Below are positions 42,016 through 51,631 of a stretch of 64,000 nucleotides of DNA, piece after piece. The DNA is taken from the NCBI GenBank assembly GCA_965116245.1, contig OZ220497.1, positions 1,860,001 through 1,924,000 of the forward strand, read 5' to 3'. The first letter of the stretch is position 1, and every line of letters begins with the position of its first letter. Made by a program: the position numbers and the translations under genes. Source of the stretch: Poriferisodalis sp965116245. GTDB taxonomy: Bacteria > Actinomycetota > Acidimicrobiia > Acidimicrobiales > Poriferisodalaceae. The notes beneath the pieces were generated by a model, which did not search any database, had not been told where the DNA came from, and saw only the letters and a program-made list of their open reading frames with translations.

Positions 42016-43971
42016 ATGCTGCCGCGTTTAAGAAGGGACGTTGGTTTCCCCATCGCTGGATGCGCGGTGCTGTTCGCAGTTTTCGTGGCCAGCGGATTGA
42101 TTTATGAGAGCTTCCAAGGACGTGCCGCCGAACGCCTTGTGACGGTCATGCTTATCGATGCCATCATCGTGATCGGCATCCAGATCTACGTCGGCAACAC
42201 CGGAGTTCTCTCGTTCGGCCATATCGGCTTCGGTGCGATCGCTGGCTACGCCTTCGCGGTTTTTGCCATCAGCCCTGAGGCGAAGCTCACGCGCATTCCC
42301 GACGCTCCATTCGGCCTGGATGAAGTTGCGCTGAATCCGGTGTTGGCTGGCGCTATCGCCATCGGGGTCACTGTTGTGGTTGCGTTAGTCGTGGGTATCG
42401 GCTTGGCACGTTCAGGCGCAGAATCGGGCGCTGTCGCGGCCACTGTAATCACCTTGGCGCTGCTGTTTGTGACCCATGAAGTAGCGCGCAACTGGCCTGA
42501 TATGACCGGCGGCGACCGTGCGGGCCTCACCTTCAAGGTGGGAGCTGCGCTTGATAGCAGGCTTCCGATTTACCTGTGCCTGTTGGCAGCGCTGGTCTTC
42601 GCTCGGCTCTTCGCACAGAGTCGCAGTGGCAGGCTCGCTGTGGCGGCGCGTGAAGACAATCTGGCTGCGCGCGCCATGGGTGTGAACCCGCTCGTTCAGC
42701 AGACCGCTGCGCTGATTATCTCCGTAGTAGTGGTGAGTGCTGGCGCATCTTTGCGCGTGTATGAGAACGGTTCGATTCTGCCCGACGATTTCTTCTTCAG
42801 TTACACGCTGTTGACGCTGGTCATGCTCATCGTGGGTGGTCGCAACAGCGTTACTGGAGCACTCGTAGGTGTAGCGATTATGACCGTCGGACGCGAGCTG
42901 GCCCGTCGTCTGGGTCAAGACGGCTTTGAGGTGTTCGGGCTCAGCCTTGACGCTGGACCGCTGGACTGGATCTTTCGGGAGAACTTACAGACGGTCTTTT
43001 TGGGCGCTGCGATGCTCGGCTTCATGATCTTCCGTGCCGAAGGTCTGCTAGGCGATTGGGAGCTGGACGGTTGGCTGTGGCGACGCTGGCAAGCTCGCAC
43101 ACCCGACGAGCGCCCCGAGCCGCTGGCCGAGGTCGCGCCGGTCGGCCTGCATGCTGAAATTACCCAAACGAGCTTGTCGCATGCTGACTTCGCTCATAAG
43201 GGCTCGTCTCAAGCTGGCGCGCCCCATGCGGAGGCGGCACTTGAAGCGGGCGACATCACTGTTGACTTCGGTGGCTTCCGGGCACTTGATGGGGCAGGGC
43301 TACGCGTCGCACCCGATGAGGTAGTAGGGCTAATCGGCCCGAACGGGGCTGGCAAAACGACGATGGTTAATGTCATCACGGGAGTTGTGCGGCCCGAGCG
43401 AGGCTGGTTCAGGCTCGGCCAACGCGACCTGGCGACCGCGTCGAGCCACGAGATTGCCCGCGCGGGTCTGCTGAGGACGTTCCAGAACCTGCGCCTGTTC
43501 GGCGCTTTGACGGTGCGCCAGAACGTGGAGCTTGCCAGCCTTGTAGCTGCGCGACACCGACCGGGTGACCATCCGTCGGTTGACGCGCTCGTCGCTGAGG
43601 CCGGACTGTGGGAAGTGCGTGATCGCCGCGCTCGGGAACTCGACTACGGCCGTTCCCGCCGCCTGGAACTCGCACGCGCGGCAGCCATGGCACCCGCTTA
43701 CCTGCTGCTTGACGAACCCACCAGCGGCATGAGCGACGCAGAATCGAACGAGATGATCGGACGCATTCGGCACATGGCAGCCGCAGTAGACGCCGGTGTG
43801 TTGGTGATTGACCACGATCTGAACTTCATCACGAGTATCAGCGACCGCATTTACGTGCTCGATCAAGGGCGGATAATCAGTGTCGGCACGCCCGACCAAG
43901 TTCAGGCCGACCCAGTCGTGCAAAGCGCATATCTTGGGACAGAAGGCGACGCTGAGTCTCCGCGAGCCTGA
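42016..43971 (+). CDS. Liv-type permease-ATPase fusion (LivM-LivG)
   Basis: This is one 651-residue chain. Residues about 1-345 are a LivM permease (YVGNTGVLSFGHIGFGAIAGYAFA, AREDNLAARAMGVNP, MLIVGGRNSVTGALVGVAIM, FRAEGLLG). A repeat-rich linker spans about 360-410. Residues about 412-645 are a LivG ATPase with Walker A LIGPNGAGKTTMVNVITG, the LivG-type LLRTFQNLRLFGALTVRQNV, a degenerate signature LDYGRSRRLELARA, and Walker B LLLDEPTSGMSDAE. Such fusions are known but less common than separate genes. The transporter then consists of the binding protein, LivF, LivH and this fusion. Confidence 0.9.
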   Translation: MLPRLRRDVGFPIAGCAVLFAVFVASGLIYESFQGRAAERLVTVMLIDAIIVIGIQIYVGNTGVLSFGHIGFGAIAGYAFAVFAISPEAKLTRIPDAPFGLDEVALNPVLAGAIAIGVTVVVALVVGIGLARSGAESGAVAATVITLALLFVTHEVARNWPDMTGGDRAGLTFKVGAALDSRLPIYLCLLAALVFARLFAQSRSGRLAVAAREDNLAARAMGVNPLVQQTAALIISVVVVSAGASLRVYENGSILPDDFFFSYTLLTLVMLIVGGRNSVTGALVGVAIMTVGRELARRLGQDGFEVFGLSLDAGPLDWIFRENLQTVFLGAAMLGFMIFRAEGLLGDWELDGWLWRRWQARTPDERPEPLAEVAPVGLHAEITQTSLSHADFAHKGSSQAGAPHAEAALEAGDITVDFGGFRALDGAGLRVAPDEVVGLIGPNGAGKTTMVNVITGVVRPERGWFRLGQRDLATASSHEIARAGLLRTFQNLRLFGALTVRQNVELASLVAARHRPGDHPSVDALVAEAGLWEVRDRRARELDYGRSRRLELARAAAMAPAYLLLDEPTSGMSDAESNEMIGRIRHMAAAVDAGVLVIDHDLNFITSISDRIYVLDQGRIISVGTPDQVQADPVVQSAYLGTEGDAESPRA

Positions 43972-44056
43972 AGCTGCCGAAGCTGAATTTGCGGAACTTG
44001 CGACTGAGCTTGCCTTTGGTGGGGTGGACTGCTGGGTTGGACTATGGCAAGGGCCG

Positions 44057-44524
44057 TCACTCGGATGCGAGGCGTGCCGGGAAACCACCTTTGGAGATCG
44101 GTCCCCACGAGGTGATCTGCAAGCGGAGCAGCACCTTGTCCTGGCGGATCATGGCTTTCCGATATTCGTCCCAGTCGGAGTGCTCGCCACTGATCACGCG
44201 GAAGTACTCCACCAGTCCGTCCATGGCCTGCGGCAGGAGCTCCACTTCACCGCGGCATTCCAACTGCACCCACTCGCCGTTCCACGCATCGGACATCACC
44301 ACCACCCAGGCGTGCCCGTCGCGCTGCAAGTTGAGCGACTTTGCCCGATCTGGGTAGCTGCTCACGAGCACCGAGTCGCCAGCTTCGTTTAGGCCCATGG
44401 TCACAAGCGACGCTTGGGGGCGACCATCTCGCCGAAGCGTCAACAGCACAGCATGGTGCCGCTGTCGCACGAACTCCTGTAGTTCTTCTTGAGCCACTGT
44501 TCGGTTGGTCGCGATCGACACCAT
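44057..44524 (-). CDS. PPOX-class (F420-dependent or flavin) oxidoreductase
   Basis: This is a 155-residue split-barrel protein: FVRQRHHAVLLTLRRDGRPQ, ASLVTMGLNEAGDSVLVSSY, RAKSLNLQRDGHAWVVVMSD and VQLECRGEVELLP. This layout matches the pyridoxamine-oxidase-like F420-binding family common in actinobacteria. I chose ATG 44524 because the minus strand has aaggag six bases upstream; the open frame extends to 44599. It is convergent with the transporter operon. Its substrate is unknown; a reductase step in the adjacent pathway is possible. Confidence 0.8.
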   Translation of the reverse strand: MVSIATNRTVAQEELQEFVRQRHHAVLLTLRRDGRPQASLVTMGLNEAGDSVLVSSYPDRAKSLNLQRDGHAWVVVMSDAWNGEWVQLECRGEVELLPQAMDGLVEYFRVISGEHSDWDEYRKAMIRQDKVLLRLQITSWGPISKGGFPARLASE

Positions 44525-44722
44525 CTGGTACTCCTTGGCCAAGCGCAGTTGCGCAGCAGTGCGCGGAGTCTGGCCCATACGCCACCGTTTGGCTCTCAAA
44601 TGGCTGCGGCACGCGTTTGGCCCCTATCTCCCATGATGTGAACTGGTACGGGAGAATCGGCGTCAGCAGACCACTTGGGCGCTTGTCGAAGAGGCCGTTA
44701 TAGGAGTGAGAGGAAGTTCACA

Positions 44723-47197
44723 ATGTTGCAGCACTATCGAGTCTTGGATTTGTGCGATGGCATAAGCCAGTTCGCGGGTTACCTGCTCGCGAGCTTGGGC
44801 GCTGAGGTGATCTGCGTGGAACCGCCCGGTGGTGTGCGCACTCGTCAGCTTGGACCGTTTGTCGACGACCAACCGGACTTGGAATGCTCGCTTACGCACT
44901 GGGCCTACAACCAGGGAAAGCACAGCGTCATGGTGGACCTAGCCAGCTCCGAGGGCCGCCAGCGCCTGCTTGATTTGGTGAGAGGCGCTGATGCGCTTAT
45001 TGAGGATGCCCCTGTCGGTTACATGGCGTCTCATGGCCTCGCCTACGACGAGCTAGCTGTTGCAAATCCAGCCATCGTTCACACATCGGTGACGCCGTAT
45101 GGCTCCACGGGTCCGCGTAGCACCTGGGCGGGCTCGGACCTGACCGCTATGGCTGGCAGTGGTTTCCTGCACGCCAGCGGCGACAAAGACCGCGCCCCAG
45201 TGCGAGTTTCCGGTGTACCTCAGAGCTTCCTGCAGGCTGCGGGCGACGCTGCTGCGGCGACGTTGATTGCGTTGCGAGAAGCTCAGCGCAGCGGTCTCGG
45301 CCAGCACGTGGATGTCTCTGCGATGGAGTCCATGACTCACGGGCAGCCGCAGAACTTGTCGCCGCGGGTCAATGCCAATCCCATTGACCGTCTTGCAGGC
45401 GGGCTGAGTCTTGGGGGCATTGACGTTCCGATGATGTTCCCGTGTGCCGATGGAAACACGATCTGCGTGGCGCTCATGGGTGCCGCATTCGCGCCTTACA
45501 CACAGCGGCTTGTGGAATGGGAAGCGCAAGAGGGCTTTGCAGATGAAGAGCTGCAAGCGGTGGGCTGGGAAACGGTTGCCATTGAAGTGCTCAGCGGGCA
45601 GCGTTCGCCGGAGATAATTGGCAAGTCCTTTGCAACCCACGCCCGCTTTCTGGCTACCAAGACGACCGATGAACTTTGGGCAGCGGCATTCGACCGGAAT
45701 TTGCTGATTACGCCGTCGGCGTTGGTTAGCGACCTGCTCACCAACGTGCATTTCGCGCATCGAGAGTTTTGGAGAGACACTGAGCTTGACGCGGGGAGAA
45801 CCGCACGCTTTTGCGGTCCGCTAGTTCACTTCAGCGAGGATGCCCCAGAACGCGTGCCAGTAGTGCCCAAGCTCGGTGCCAGCAACAAGACTCTGGATCT
45901 GGCTCGGCAGCCCTACGCAACGACCATGGCTGCGCGGGATGGTGATTCAACCAATGCCGATGAGCCATCTGTCGAGAGGTCACTGCCGCTAGATGGGTTG
46001 AACGTGGTGGAGTTCTCCTGGGTCATCGCCACACCGTCAGCGGTGCGAATCCTGGCCGACTACGGCGCGACAGTCGTCAAAGTGGAAACAGAGAGTCGGC
46101 CAGACACCATGCGCACGGTCAACCCGTTTGTGGATGAGGACGCTCATCCCGACAACAGCGTTGGCTACGGCGTCTACAACGCAAACAAGCGAAGCCTGAG
46201 CCTGGACCTCAACAAGCCCGAGTCGCGCCAGGTAGTTGAAGACCTGGTCCGCTGGGCCGACATAGTCACCGAGTCGTGGGCACCCGGAGCAGCCGAGCGC
46301 ATGGGCTATGGGTTTGAGGACTTTCGCAAGATCAACCCTGAGATCATCGTGCTGTCTAGCTCTCTGCTGGGCCAGAGCGGGCCGTACTCAAGTTTGGCTG
46401 GCTATGGCTTCATGGCAGCGGCGCTGGCTGGCTTCTATGAGATCACCGGATGGCCCGACCGGGGTCCTGCGGGACCGTACGGTCCGTACACAGATTTCTT
46501 GGCGCCGCGCGTCATTGTGGCTTCGCTCATGGCGGCCCTGGAGCGGCGAGACCACACCGGCGCGGGTTGCTATATTGATGTATCCCAGACCGAAGCAGCC
46601 CTGCACTATCTGGCTCCGGCCATCTTGGACGCGTCTATCAACGGTCGGGATCCGCAGCGATGCGGCAACGAAGATCCTCATATGAGCCCCCATGGCGTTT
46701 ACCCGAGTTCAGGTGATGATCAGTGGGTAGCAATCGCTTGCACCGACGACCGCTGGCCAGCGCTGGTGGCAGCCATCGGCCTGGACCTTGACGAAGCGGC
46801 TGGCCGGGATGAAGCGGCTGGCTGGGACCAAGCCGCGCGACGCGAACGTGCTGCACCCATTAGCGCAGCTATCTCGGCTTGGACCGCCGAACGCAGCAAT
46901 ACCGAAGCGTCCGAGACGCTGCAGGCCAGCGGCATCGACGCGTATCCGGTGAATAACGCCCAGGGCTGTTGTGACGACCCACAGTTGCAGGCCCGCGAAC
47001 ATCACATCAATGTTCCCCAGAGTCATCGGGGAACGATGTGGACTCAGAACTGCCGGACGCGCATGTCCGCAACGCCACCGGTGGTGTGGCGCGGCGGGCC
47101 GTGCCTCGGCGAGGACAACTTTGAGGTGCTAACCGAGTTCCTGGGCTACGACGCCGACCGCATCGCTGACCTAGCAGCAGCAGAAGCACTCGGCTAG
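44723..47197 (+). CDS. Double-domain class III CoA-transferase (CaiB/BaiF family)
   Basis: This 824-residue protein contains two complete CaiB-type domains in tandem. The first (about 1-395) starts YRVLDLCDGISQFAGYLLASLGAEVICVEPPGG and includes GQHVDVSAMESMTHG. The second (about 418-820) starts GLNVVEFSWVIATPSAVRILADYGATVVKVE and has GCYIDVSQTEAALHYL with the catalytic Asp; the first domain also keeps Asp in VDVSAM. Family III enzymes move CoA between carboxylic acids, or isomerise CoA-acids. ATG 44723 follows agagga; the frame extends to 44675. A repeat DEAAGRDEAAGWDQAA interrupts the second domain near residue 700. The stop overlaps the end of the convergent capA-like gene by four bases. 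Confidence 0.87.
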   Translation: MLQHYRVLDLCDGISQFAGYLLASLGAEVICVEPPGGVRTRQLGPFVDDQPDLECSLTHWAYNQGKHSVMVDLASSEGRQRLLDLVRGADALIEDAPVGYMASHGLAYDELAVANPAIVHTSVTPYGSTGPRSTWAGSDLTAMAGSGFLHASGDKDRAPVRVSGVPQSFLQAAGDAAAATLIALREAQRSGLGQHVDVSAMESMTHGQPQNLSPRVNANPIDRLAGGLSLGGIDVPMMFPCADGNTICVALMGAAFAPYTQRLVEWEAQEGFADEELQAVGWETVAIEVLSGQRSPEIIGKSFATHARFLATKTTDELWAAAFDRNLLITPSALVSDLLTNVHFAHREFWRDTELDAGRTARFCGPLVHFSEDAPERVPVVPKLGASNKTLDLARQPYATTMAARDGDSTNADEPSVERSLPLDGLNVVEFSWVIATPSAVRILADYGATVVKVETESRPDTMRTVNPFVDEDAHPDNSVGYGVYNANKRSLSLDLNKPESRQVVEDLVRWADIVTESWAPGAAERMGYGFEDFRKINPEIIVLSSSLLGQSGPYSSLAGYGFMAAALAGFYEITGWPDRGPAGPYGPYTDFLAPRVIVASLMAALERRDHTGAGCYIDVSQTEAALHYLAPAILDASINGRDPQRCGNEDPHMSPHGVYPSSGDDQWVAIACTDDRWPALVAAIGLDLDEAAGRDEAAGWDQAARRERAAPISAAISAWTAERSNTEASETLQASGIDAYPVNNAQGCCDDPQLQAREHHINVPQSHRGTMWTQNCRTRMSATPPVVWRGGPCLGEDNFEVLTEFLGYDADRIADLAAAEALG

Positions 47198-48486
47198 GGC
47201 TGGTTGTCCGTTTCAGGCTCGTCACCGCGCTCGGGCTCGTCTGTTTCAGACAGGTCGCCCGTCTCGTCGGGTTCGCCGCTTGTTTCGGGTTCGGTGGTGG
47301 TCGTTGTTGGGACTGTTTCGGGGGGTGGCTTAGCCGTTGTCGGAGGTGGCTGGTGTTGGGCGCAGTCGCCGGATATGACGTCGGTTATGCGTTCGTAGCG
47401 GGAGTCCTGAGCGGCAGGCACCGGAGCGCCGTTGATGTCAAGCAGGTGGGGGTGGAACGACCAGTCCACGATTTGGTCTCGGTCGAAGTCGATCTGCAGC
47501 ACTCCGGTGTCGCCGGTGATGCCCGACCGGTAGTGCCAGATGAAGTTGCCGAGCGAGTAGGCGACTAGTTCGTTGCCGTCAAAGGCCACCGGTTGGAGGA
47601 CGTGGGGATGCTGGCCGAGCACCACATTGGCACCGTTGCTCACGAGTGCTGCTGCGAAGTCGCGCTGGCGGCTGTCCGGGCAGGTCCGGCGCTCAATGCC
47701 CCAATGAACCACGGCGACCACCACGTCGGCATCTTGGGCGGCTGAGCGGACGCTCTCAAGTACCTGGTCTCGCTGGTACGCCGATGCGATGCCCGGCCGT
47801 GTCTGAGTAGCGGGAAAACCGTGCGGCACCACCGCCGAAGCGCCAACAAACGCCACCCGTACTCCTGGTCGCACTTCGATGACTTGGTGCCGGTAAGCGT
47901 CAGTGCTGGTGGCACCCGCACCGAGCGCTACTACGCCGCGCGCCTGAAGGTGGTTAATGGTGTCAAGTAGGGCATCAGCGCCGTAGTCCATGGCGTGGTT
48001 GTTGGCCAGGTTGGCGACATCCACACCGGCTGCCGCAATCCGCTCCGCAGCCGAAGGTGGCGCCCGAAACACGAACGTCTTGTTCGCTGGCTTGCCGCGG
48101 TCGCTTATGACCATCTCCACGTTGATCAGCGCAATGTCGGCTGTCGCGAGCGCTGGCTCGATGCCTACGAATGGATCAATGTCGGCTGCTTCGCTGCGGT
48201 CCATCAGCACATCGCCACCGGCGAGCAGTGTCCAGCTCAGATCGGGCAAAGTCGTCGTGGGTGCGATCGTGGTGGTGGTTGTGGCTGTCGTGGCTGGCGC
48301 AGCGATTGAAGTGACAGCGGCTTCGGCTTCGCTAGGTTGAGATTGGGCGGTGGTCGGTGGGGCGAACGAAGTCGTTGATGTGGGAGCCGACGGAGGAGAA
48401 CTGACCCGCAAAGGGCTCGAAGCGCAGCCGATGGCGAGCATGAACAGTCCTGCGCATCCCAGCGCCACTGCTCGGGCTCCAACCAC
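47194..48486 (-). CDS. CapA-family lipoprotein (metallophosphatase-like)
   Basis: The CapA domain (residues about 85-370) shows LLAGGDVLMDRS, INVEMVISDRGKP, VANLANNHAMDYGADALLDTI, VVAVVHWGIERR, VVLGQHPHVLQPV and VAYSLGNFIWH. CapA proteins take part in poly-gamma-glutamate synthesis/export in some bacilli; here no capBC genes are adjacent, so the role is open. The N-terminus has a lipobox (LAIGC) and a Thr/Ser-rich linker, and the C-terminus is an acidic Thr/Glu tail. The start is GTG 48486. It is probably anchored outside the membrane. Confidence 0.85.
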   Translation of the reverse strand: MVGARAVALGCAGLFMLAIGCASSPLRVSSPPSAPTSTTSFAPPTTAQSQPSEAEAAVTSIAAPATTATTTTTIAPTTTLPDLSWTLLAGGDVLMDRSEAADIDPFVGIEPALATADIALINVEMVISDRGKPANKTFVFRAPPSAAERIAAAGVDVANLANNHAMDYGADALLDTINHLQARGVVALGAGATSTDAYRHQVIEVRPGVRVAFVGASAVVPHGFPATQTRPGIASAYQRDQVLESVRSAAQDADVVVAVVHWGIERRTCPDSRQRDFAAALVSNGANVVLGQHPHVLQPVAFDGNELVAYSLGNFIWHYRSGITGDTGVLQIDFDRDQIVDWSFHPHLLDINGAPVPAAQDSRYERITDVISGDCAQHQPPPTTAKPPPETVPTTTTTEPETSGEPDETGDLSETDEPERGDEPETDNQP

Positions 48487-48735
48487 ATGAGTGAGGGTAT
48501 GGCGGGCGCGTCAAGTAGTTTCGTAGGTTCGCACTAATGTTGCGATGGCGCTGGCGCAGGCGGTCTAGCCCAAACGTTCTGGCACAGAATCAAGGCGAAA
48601 ATAGCAAGACACCAGCAACCAGAACCCCGGCAACAGCGAATACCCAAGAGCAGCTAGTGCCCGGCAACAGCGGGGCCAGAGCCGACAATCAAGAAACTCG
48701 TCCATCAAGAAAACTACGCAGACAGGAGTCTGAAC

Positions 48736-49902
48736 ATGCCGTTGGCAGACACGATCCAGAGAGTTCTCGATAAAGGCGTTGCCGAAGGCGACATCGTCGG
48801 CGCAGTGGCCAAGATCATCGGGCCCGATGGCGACATTTGCTCGGCCACGGCCGGTACTCGCGGTGCCGACAGCGAAGTCGCTATGACTTTCGACACCGTG
48901 TGCTGGATTGCGTCAATGACCAAGGCAATAACTGGCACGGCCGCGATGCAGCTCGTAGAGCAGGGCGAGCTGTCGCTTGACGGTTCAGCAGCCGAAGTGT
49001 TGCCACAGATCGGTGAGCTCGAGGTGCTAAGCGGCTTTGACGACGACGGCAGCCCGGTCACCCGTCCTCGCAATGGCGAAATCACACTGCGTCACCTGCT
49101 CACCCACACCTCTGGCATGGGCTACGACATCTGGAGTCCCGAACTGGGCCGCTACGGGGAAGTCACCGGCACTCCAGGCATCATCGATTGCCGCAAGGAA
49201 ACCCTGAGTATCCCACTTCTGTTTGACCCTGGCGATCGCTGGTTCTATGGCATCGGCATTGACTGGGCTGGCCAGATGGTGGAGGCGGTATCGGGAATGT
49301 CGCTCGGCGAGTACATGACCCGCAACATCCTCGAGCCGTTGGGCATGACCGACACTGCCTTCAAGATCAGTGATGGCATGCGGTCGCGTCTGTCGGCTAT
49401 GAACACCCGCATTGAAGATGGCTCGCTGGTTGAGATGCCCTTTGAGATTCCCCAAGAGCCGGAGTTTGAGATGGGCGGCGGCGGGCTCTACTCCACCGTC
49501 AACGATTACTGTCGCTTCTTGGCCATGATGCTGAACGGCGGCAGCTTGGAGGGAAACCAGATTGTGTCGCCCGAGACGCATGCGCAGATGACCTCTAACG
49601 CGATGGGGGCACTGAGGGTCACCAAGCTCACTACGGCCGCTCCGCCGTTCTCGTTCGACGCCGAGTTCTTCCCCGGTGTGGAGAAGTCGTGGGGTCTCAC
49701 GTTCCAGATCAACGAAGCGCCTGCACCAACAGGCCGACCCGCTGGCGGTCTCATGTGGGCAGGATTGGCCAACTCGTACTACTGGATTGACTTGAAAAAC
49801 CGGGTGGCAGGTTGCTACATCAGCCAGCAAGTCCCGTTTGCGGACCCACGCTCCTACGGCCTCTACGAATCAATCGAGGCAGCCACTTACGCCAGTCTGT
49901 AA
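48736..49902 (+). CDS. Serine beta-lactamase-like hydrolase (class C/esterase VIII type)
   Basis: This 388-residue protein of the beta-lactamase/transpeptidase-like fold has SxxK as SMTK (IASMTKAITGTAAMQLVEQG), the LRHLLTHTSGMGYD motif, a Tyr site in FDPGDRWFYGIGIDWAG, MTRNILEPLGMTDTAF, and GGGGLYSTVNDYCRF. No signal peptide is seen, so it is probably a cytoplasmic esterase of family VIII rather than a resistance enzyme. ATG 48736 has a caggag site. It lies between the CapA-like gene and the fab operon. Confidence 0.85.
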   Translation: MPLADTIQRVLDKGVAEGDIVGAVAKIIGPDGDICSATAGTRGADSEVAMTFDTVCWIASMTKAITGTAAMQLVEQGELSLDGSAAEVLPQIGELEVLSGFDDDGSPVTRPRNGEITLRHLLTHTSGMGYDIWSPELGRYGEVTGTPGIIDCRKETLSIPLLFDPGDRWFYGIGIDWAGQMVEAVSGMSLGEYMTRNILEPLGMTDTAFKISDGMRSRLSAMNTRIEDGSLVEMPFEIPQEPEFEMGGGGLYSTVNDYCRFLAMMLNGGSLEGNQIVSPETHAQMTSNAMGALRVTKLTTAAPPFSFDAEFFPGVEKSWGLTFQINEAPAPTGRPAGGLMWAGLANSYYWIDLKNRVAGCYISQQVPFADPRSYGLYESIEAATYASL

Positions 49903-49945
49903 CGCGCTGACGCTAGGCGGCTCGGCTGGGCCTTGTGCCTGGGCC

Positions 49946-51121
49946 TTATGCCGGGCCGAGGACTATGCAGCCGTTGTGCCCGCCGAAGCCGAAGGAGTTG
50001 CTGAGCGACGGACCTGGCTCCCAGTCTGCGGCTTCGCCGGTCACCAGCCTGAATTCGGCGAGTTCAGGATCTGGCGTGGTCCAGCCCGCTGTCGCGGGAA
50101 TCTTGCGGTAGCGCATTGACAGCAGAACTGCTATTGCCTCAAGCGCACCGGCAGCTCCGAGTGCGTGCCCAGTCACGCCCTTAGTTGAGGTCACGAGTGG
50201 GCTATTGGATCCGAACAGCTTGTTGAGCGCTTCCGCTTCGGCCGCATCGTTCAGCGGTGTCGATGTGCCATGCGCGTTCACATGAACTATGTCGTTAGGC
50301 GCGAGTCCTGCGTCGTCAATAGCCAACTGCATGCAGCGCAACGCGCCAGCGCCGCCGGGTGCAGGCGCAGTGATGTGGTGGGCGTCAGCATTTGATGCTG
50401 TACCGAGGACTTCACCGCAAATGCTGGCACCCCTAGCGACCGCAGACTCCCACTCCTCAAGCACTAGCGTGCCAGCGCCCTCGGCCATCATAAAACCGTC
50501 CCGATTCTTGTCGAATGGCATCGAAACGCCGCTTGAGGACAGGGCTGTCATGTTCTGGAACCCTGCGGTACCTACGGGTGTCATTACGGACTCGCATCCG
50601 CCAGCCACTATCACGTCCGCTGCACCACTTCGGATCAGCCGTGTTGCGTAGCCGATGGCGTGAGTTCCCGCGGCACATGCCGTAGTCAGGACTTCACACG
50701 GGCCTGCCAAGCCGTACTTCATGGAGATGGCAGCCCCGGGGGCGTTGGGCATCATCATCGGAATCATGAACGGCGAAACTCGGCGGGCACCCTTGCGGTC
50801 CAGCACCAGCACTTGGTCCTCGAAAGTCTGCAGCCCGCCAACACCGGTGCCGTAAATTACGCCGCAACGATCTGGGTTGGTTGCCAGCTCTCCGGCGGAG
50901 GCGAGTGCTTCGGCAGCCGAAGCCATAGCGAGTTGAACTGATCGATCAGACCGCCGCGCCTCCTTAGGATTCTCGTAGTAGGGCGTTGGATCGAAGTCGG
51001 CGACGCGGCGTTCGCCCTGCATCGGTTCCGAGTTCAGTCCATGCCAAAAGCCGTCGGCGCCCGTTCCGGCGCATGACACAACGCCGATGCCGACGACTGC
51101 GACGCGACGATTGGTACTCAC
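49946..51121 (-). CDS. fabF: 3-oxoacyl-ACP synthase II
   Basis: FabF elongates acyl-ACP by condensation with malonyl-ACP. The 391-residue protein has Cys149 in VLTTACAAGTHAIGYA, the first His in VNAHGTSTPLND and the second His in GVTGHALGAAGALEA, plus the C-terminal SNSFGFGGHNGC. It is the last gene of the minus-strand operon fabD-fabH-fabG-acpP-fabF. Confidence 0.95.
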   Translation of the reverse strand: MSTNRRVAVVGIGVVSCAGTGADGFWHGLNSEPMQGERRVADFDPTPYYENPKEARRSDRSVQLAMASAAEALASAGELATNPDRCGVIYGTGVGGLQTFEDQVLVLDRKGARRVSPFMIPMMMPNAPGAAISMKYGLAGPCEVLTTACAAGTHAIGYATRLIRSGAADVIVAGGCESVMTPVGTAGFQNMTALSSSGVSMPFDKNRDGFMMAEGAGTLVLEEWESAVARGASICGEVLGTASNADAHHITAPAPGGAGALRCMQLAIDDAGLAPNDIVHVNAHGTSTPLNDAAEAEALNKLFGSNSPLVTSTKGVTGHALGAAGALEAIAVLLSMRYRKIPATAGWTTPDPELAEFRLVTGEAADWEPGPSLSNSFGFGGHNGCIVLGPA

Positions 51122-51245
51122 TCGTTGAAGCTCACTTGACGAAGCTCACTTGACTGGGAGGGTCCCTGAATGCCCAGAAGCTCCCTGCACGCACTGTATG
51201 GGCTTCTAATGCAGTTCATAGGGCGCGGTTCTCAGTGGGGACAGT

Positions 51246-51479
51246 TCACAGCTTGGACTCAACAAGCTGGAGGGCGTGAGCGACGGTGCTGACATCTTCC
51301 AGCTCTTCCTCGTCCACACTGATGTCGAACTCCTCTTCCAAGGCCATCACCAGCTCAACCAGATCCAGACTGTCGGCGTCGAGGTCGTCGGCGAAGCTGG
51401 CCTCGGGCGTGACTTGCCCAGGATCCACGGCCAACACCTCTACGGCACAGTCACGGAATCGATCCAACGTGTCACTCAT
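51246..51479 (-). CDS. acpP: Acyl carrier protein
   Basis: This 77-residue acidic ACP carries the phosphopantetheine serine (Ser37) in DADSLDLVELVMALEEEF. It is the fatty-acid carrier for the neighbouring Fab enzymes. ATG 51479 is preceded by gagggg on the minus strand; the open frame goes on to 51518 without need. It lies between fabG and fabF. Confidence 0.95.
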   Translation of the reverse strand: MSDTLDRFRDCAVEVLAVDPGQVTPEASFADDLDADSLDLVELVMALEEEFDISVDEEELEDVSTVAHALQLVESKL

Positions 51480-51631
51480 GCTGATCCCCTCATGTGTGGG
51501 CTTCCACTCGCACGGCACTCTGATGGCTGTGCGAATGAGCAGTGTAGGACCTGGACTGCTACGGACCTGCGCCGTGCTTCTGGCGTCGCTCGGTACTGTC
51601 GCCCCGTATCGTTGCCGCCTCGTATCGTCAC

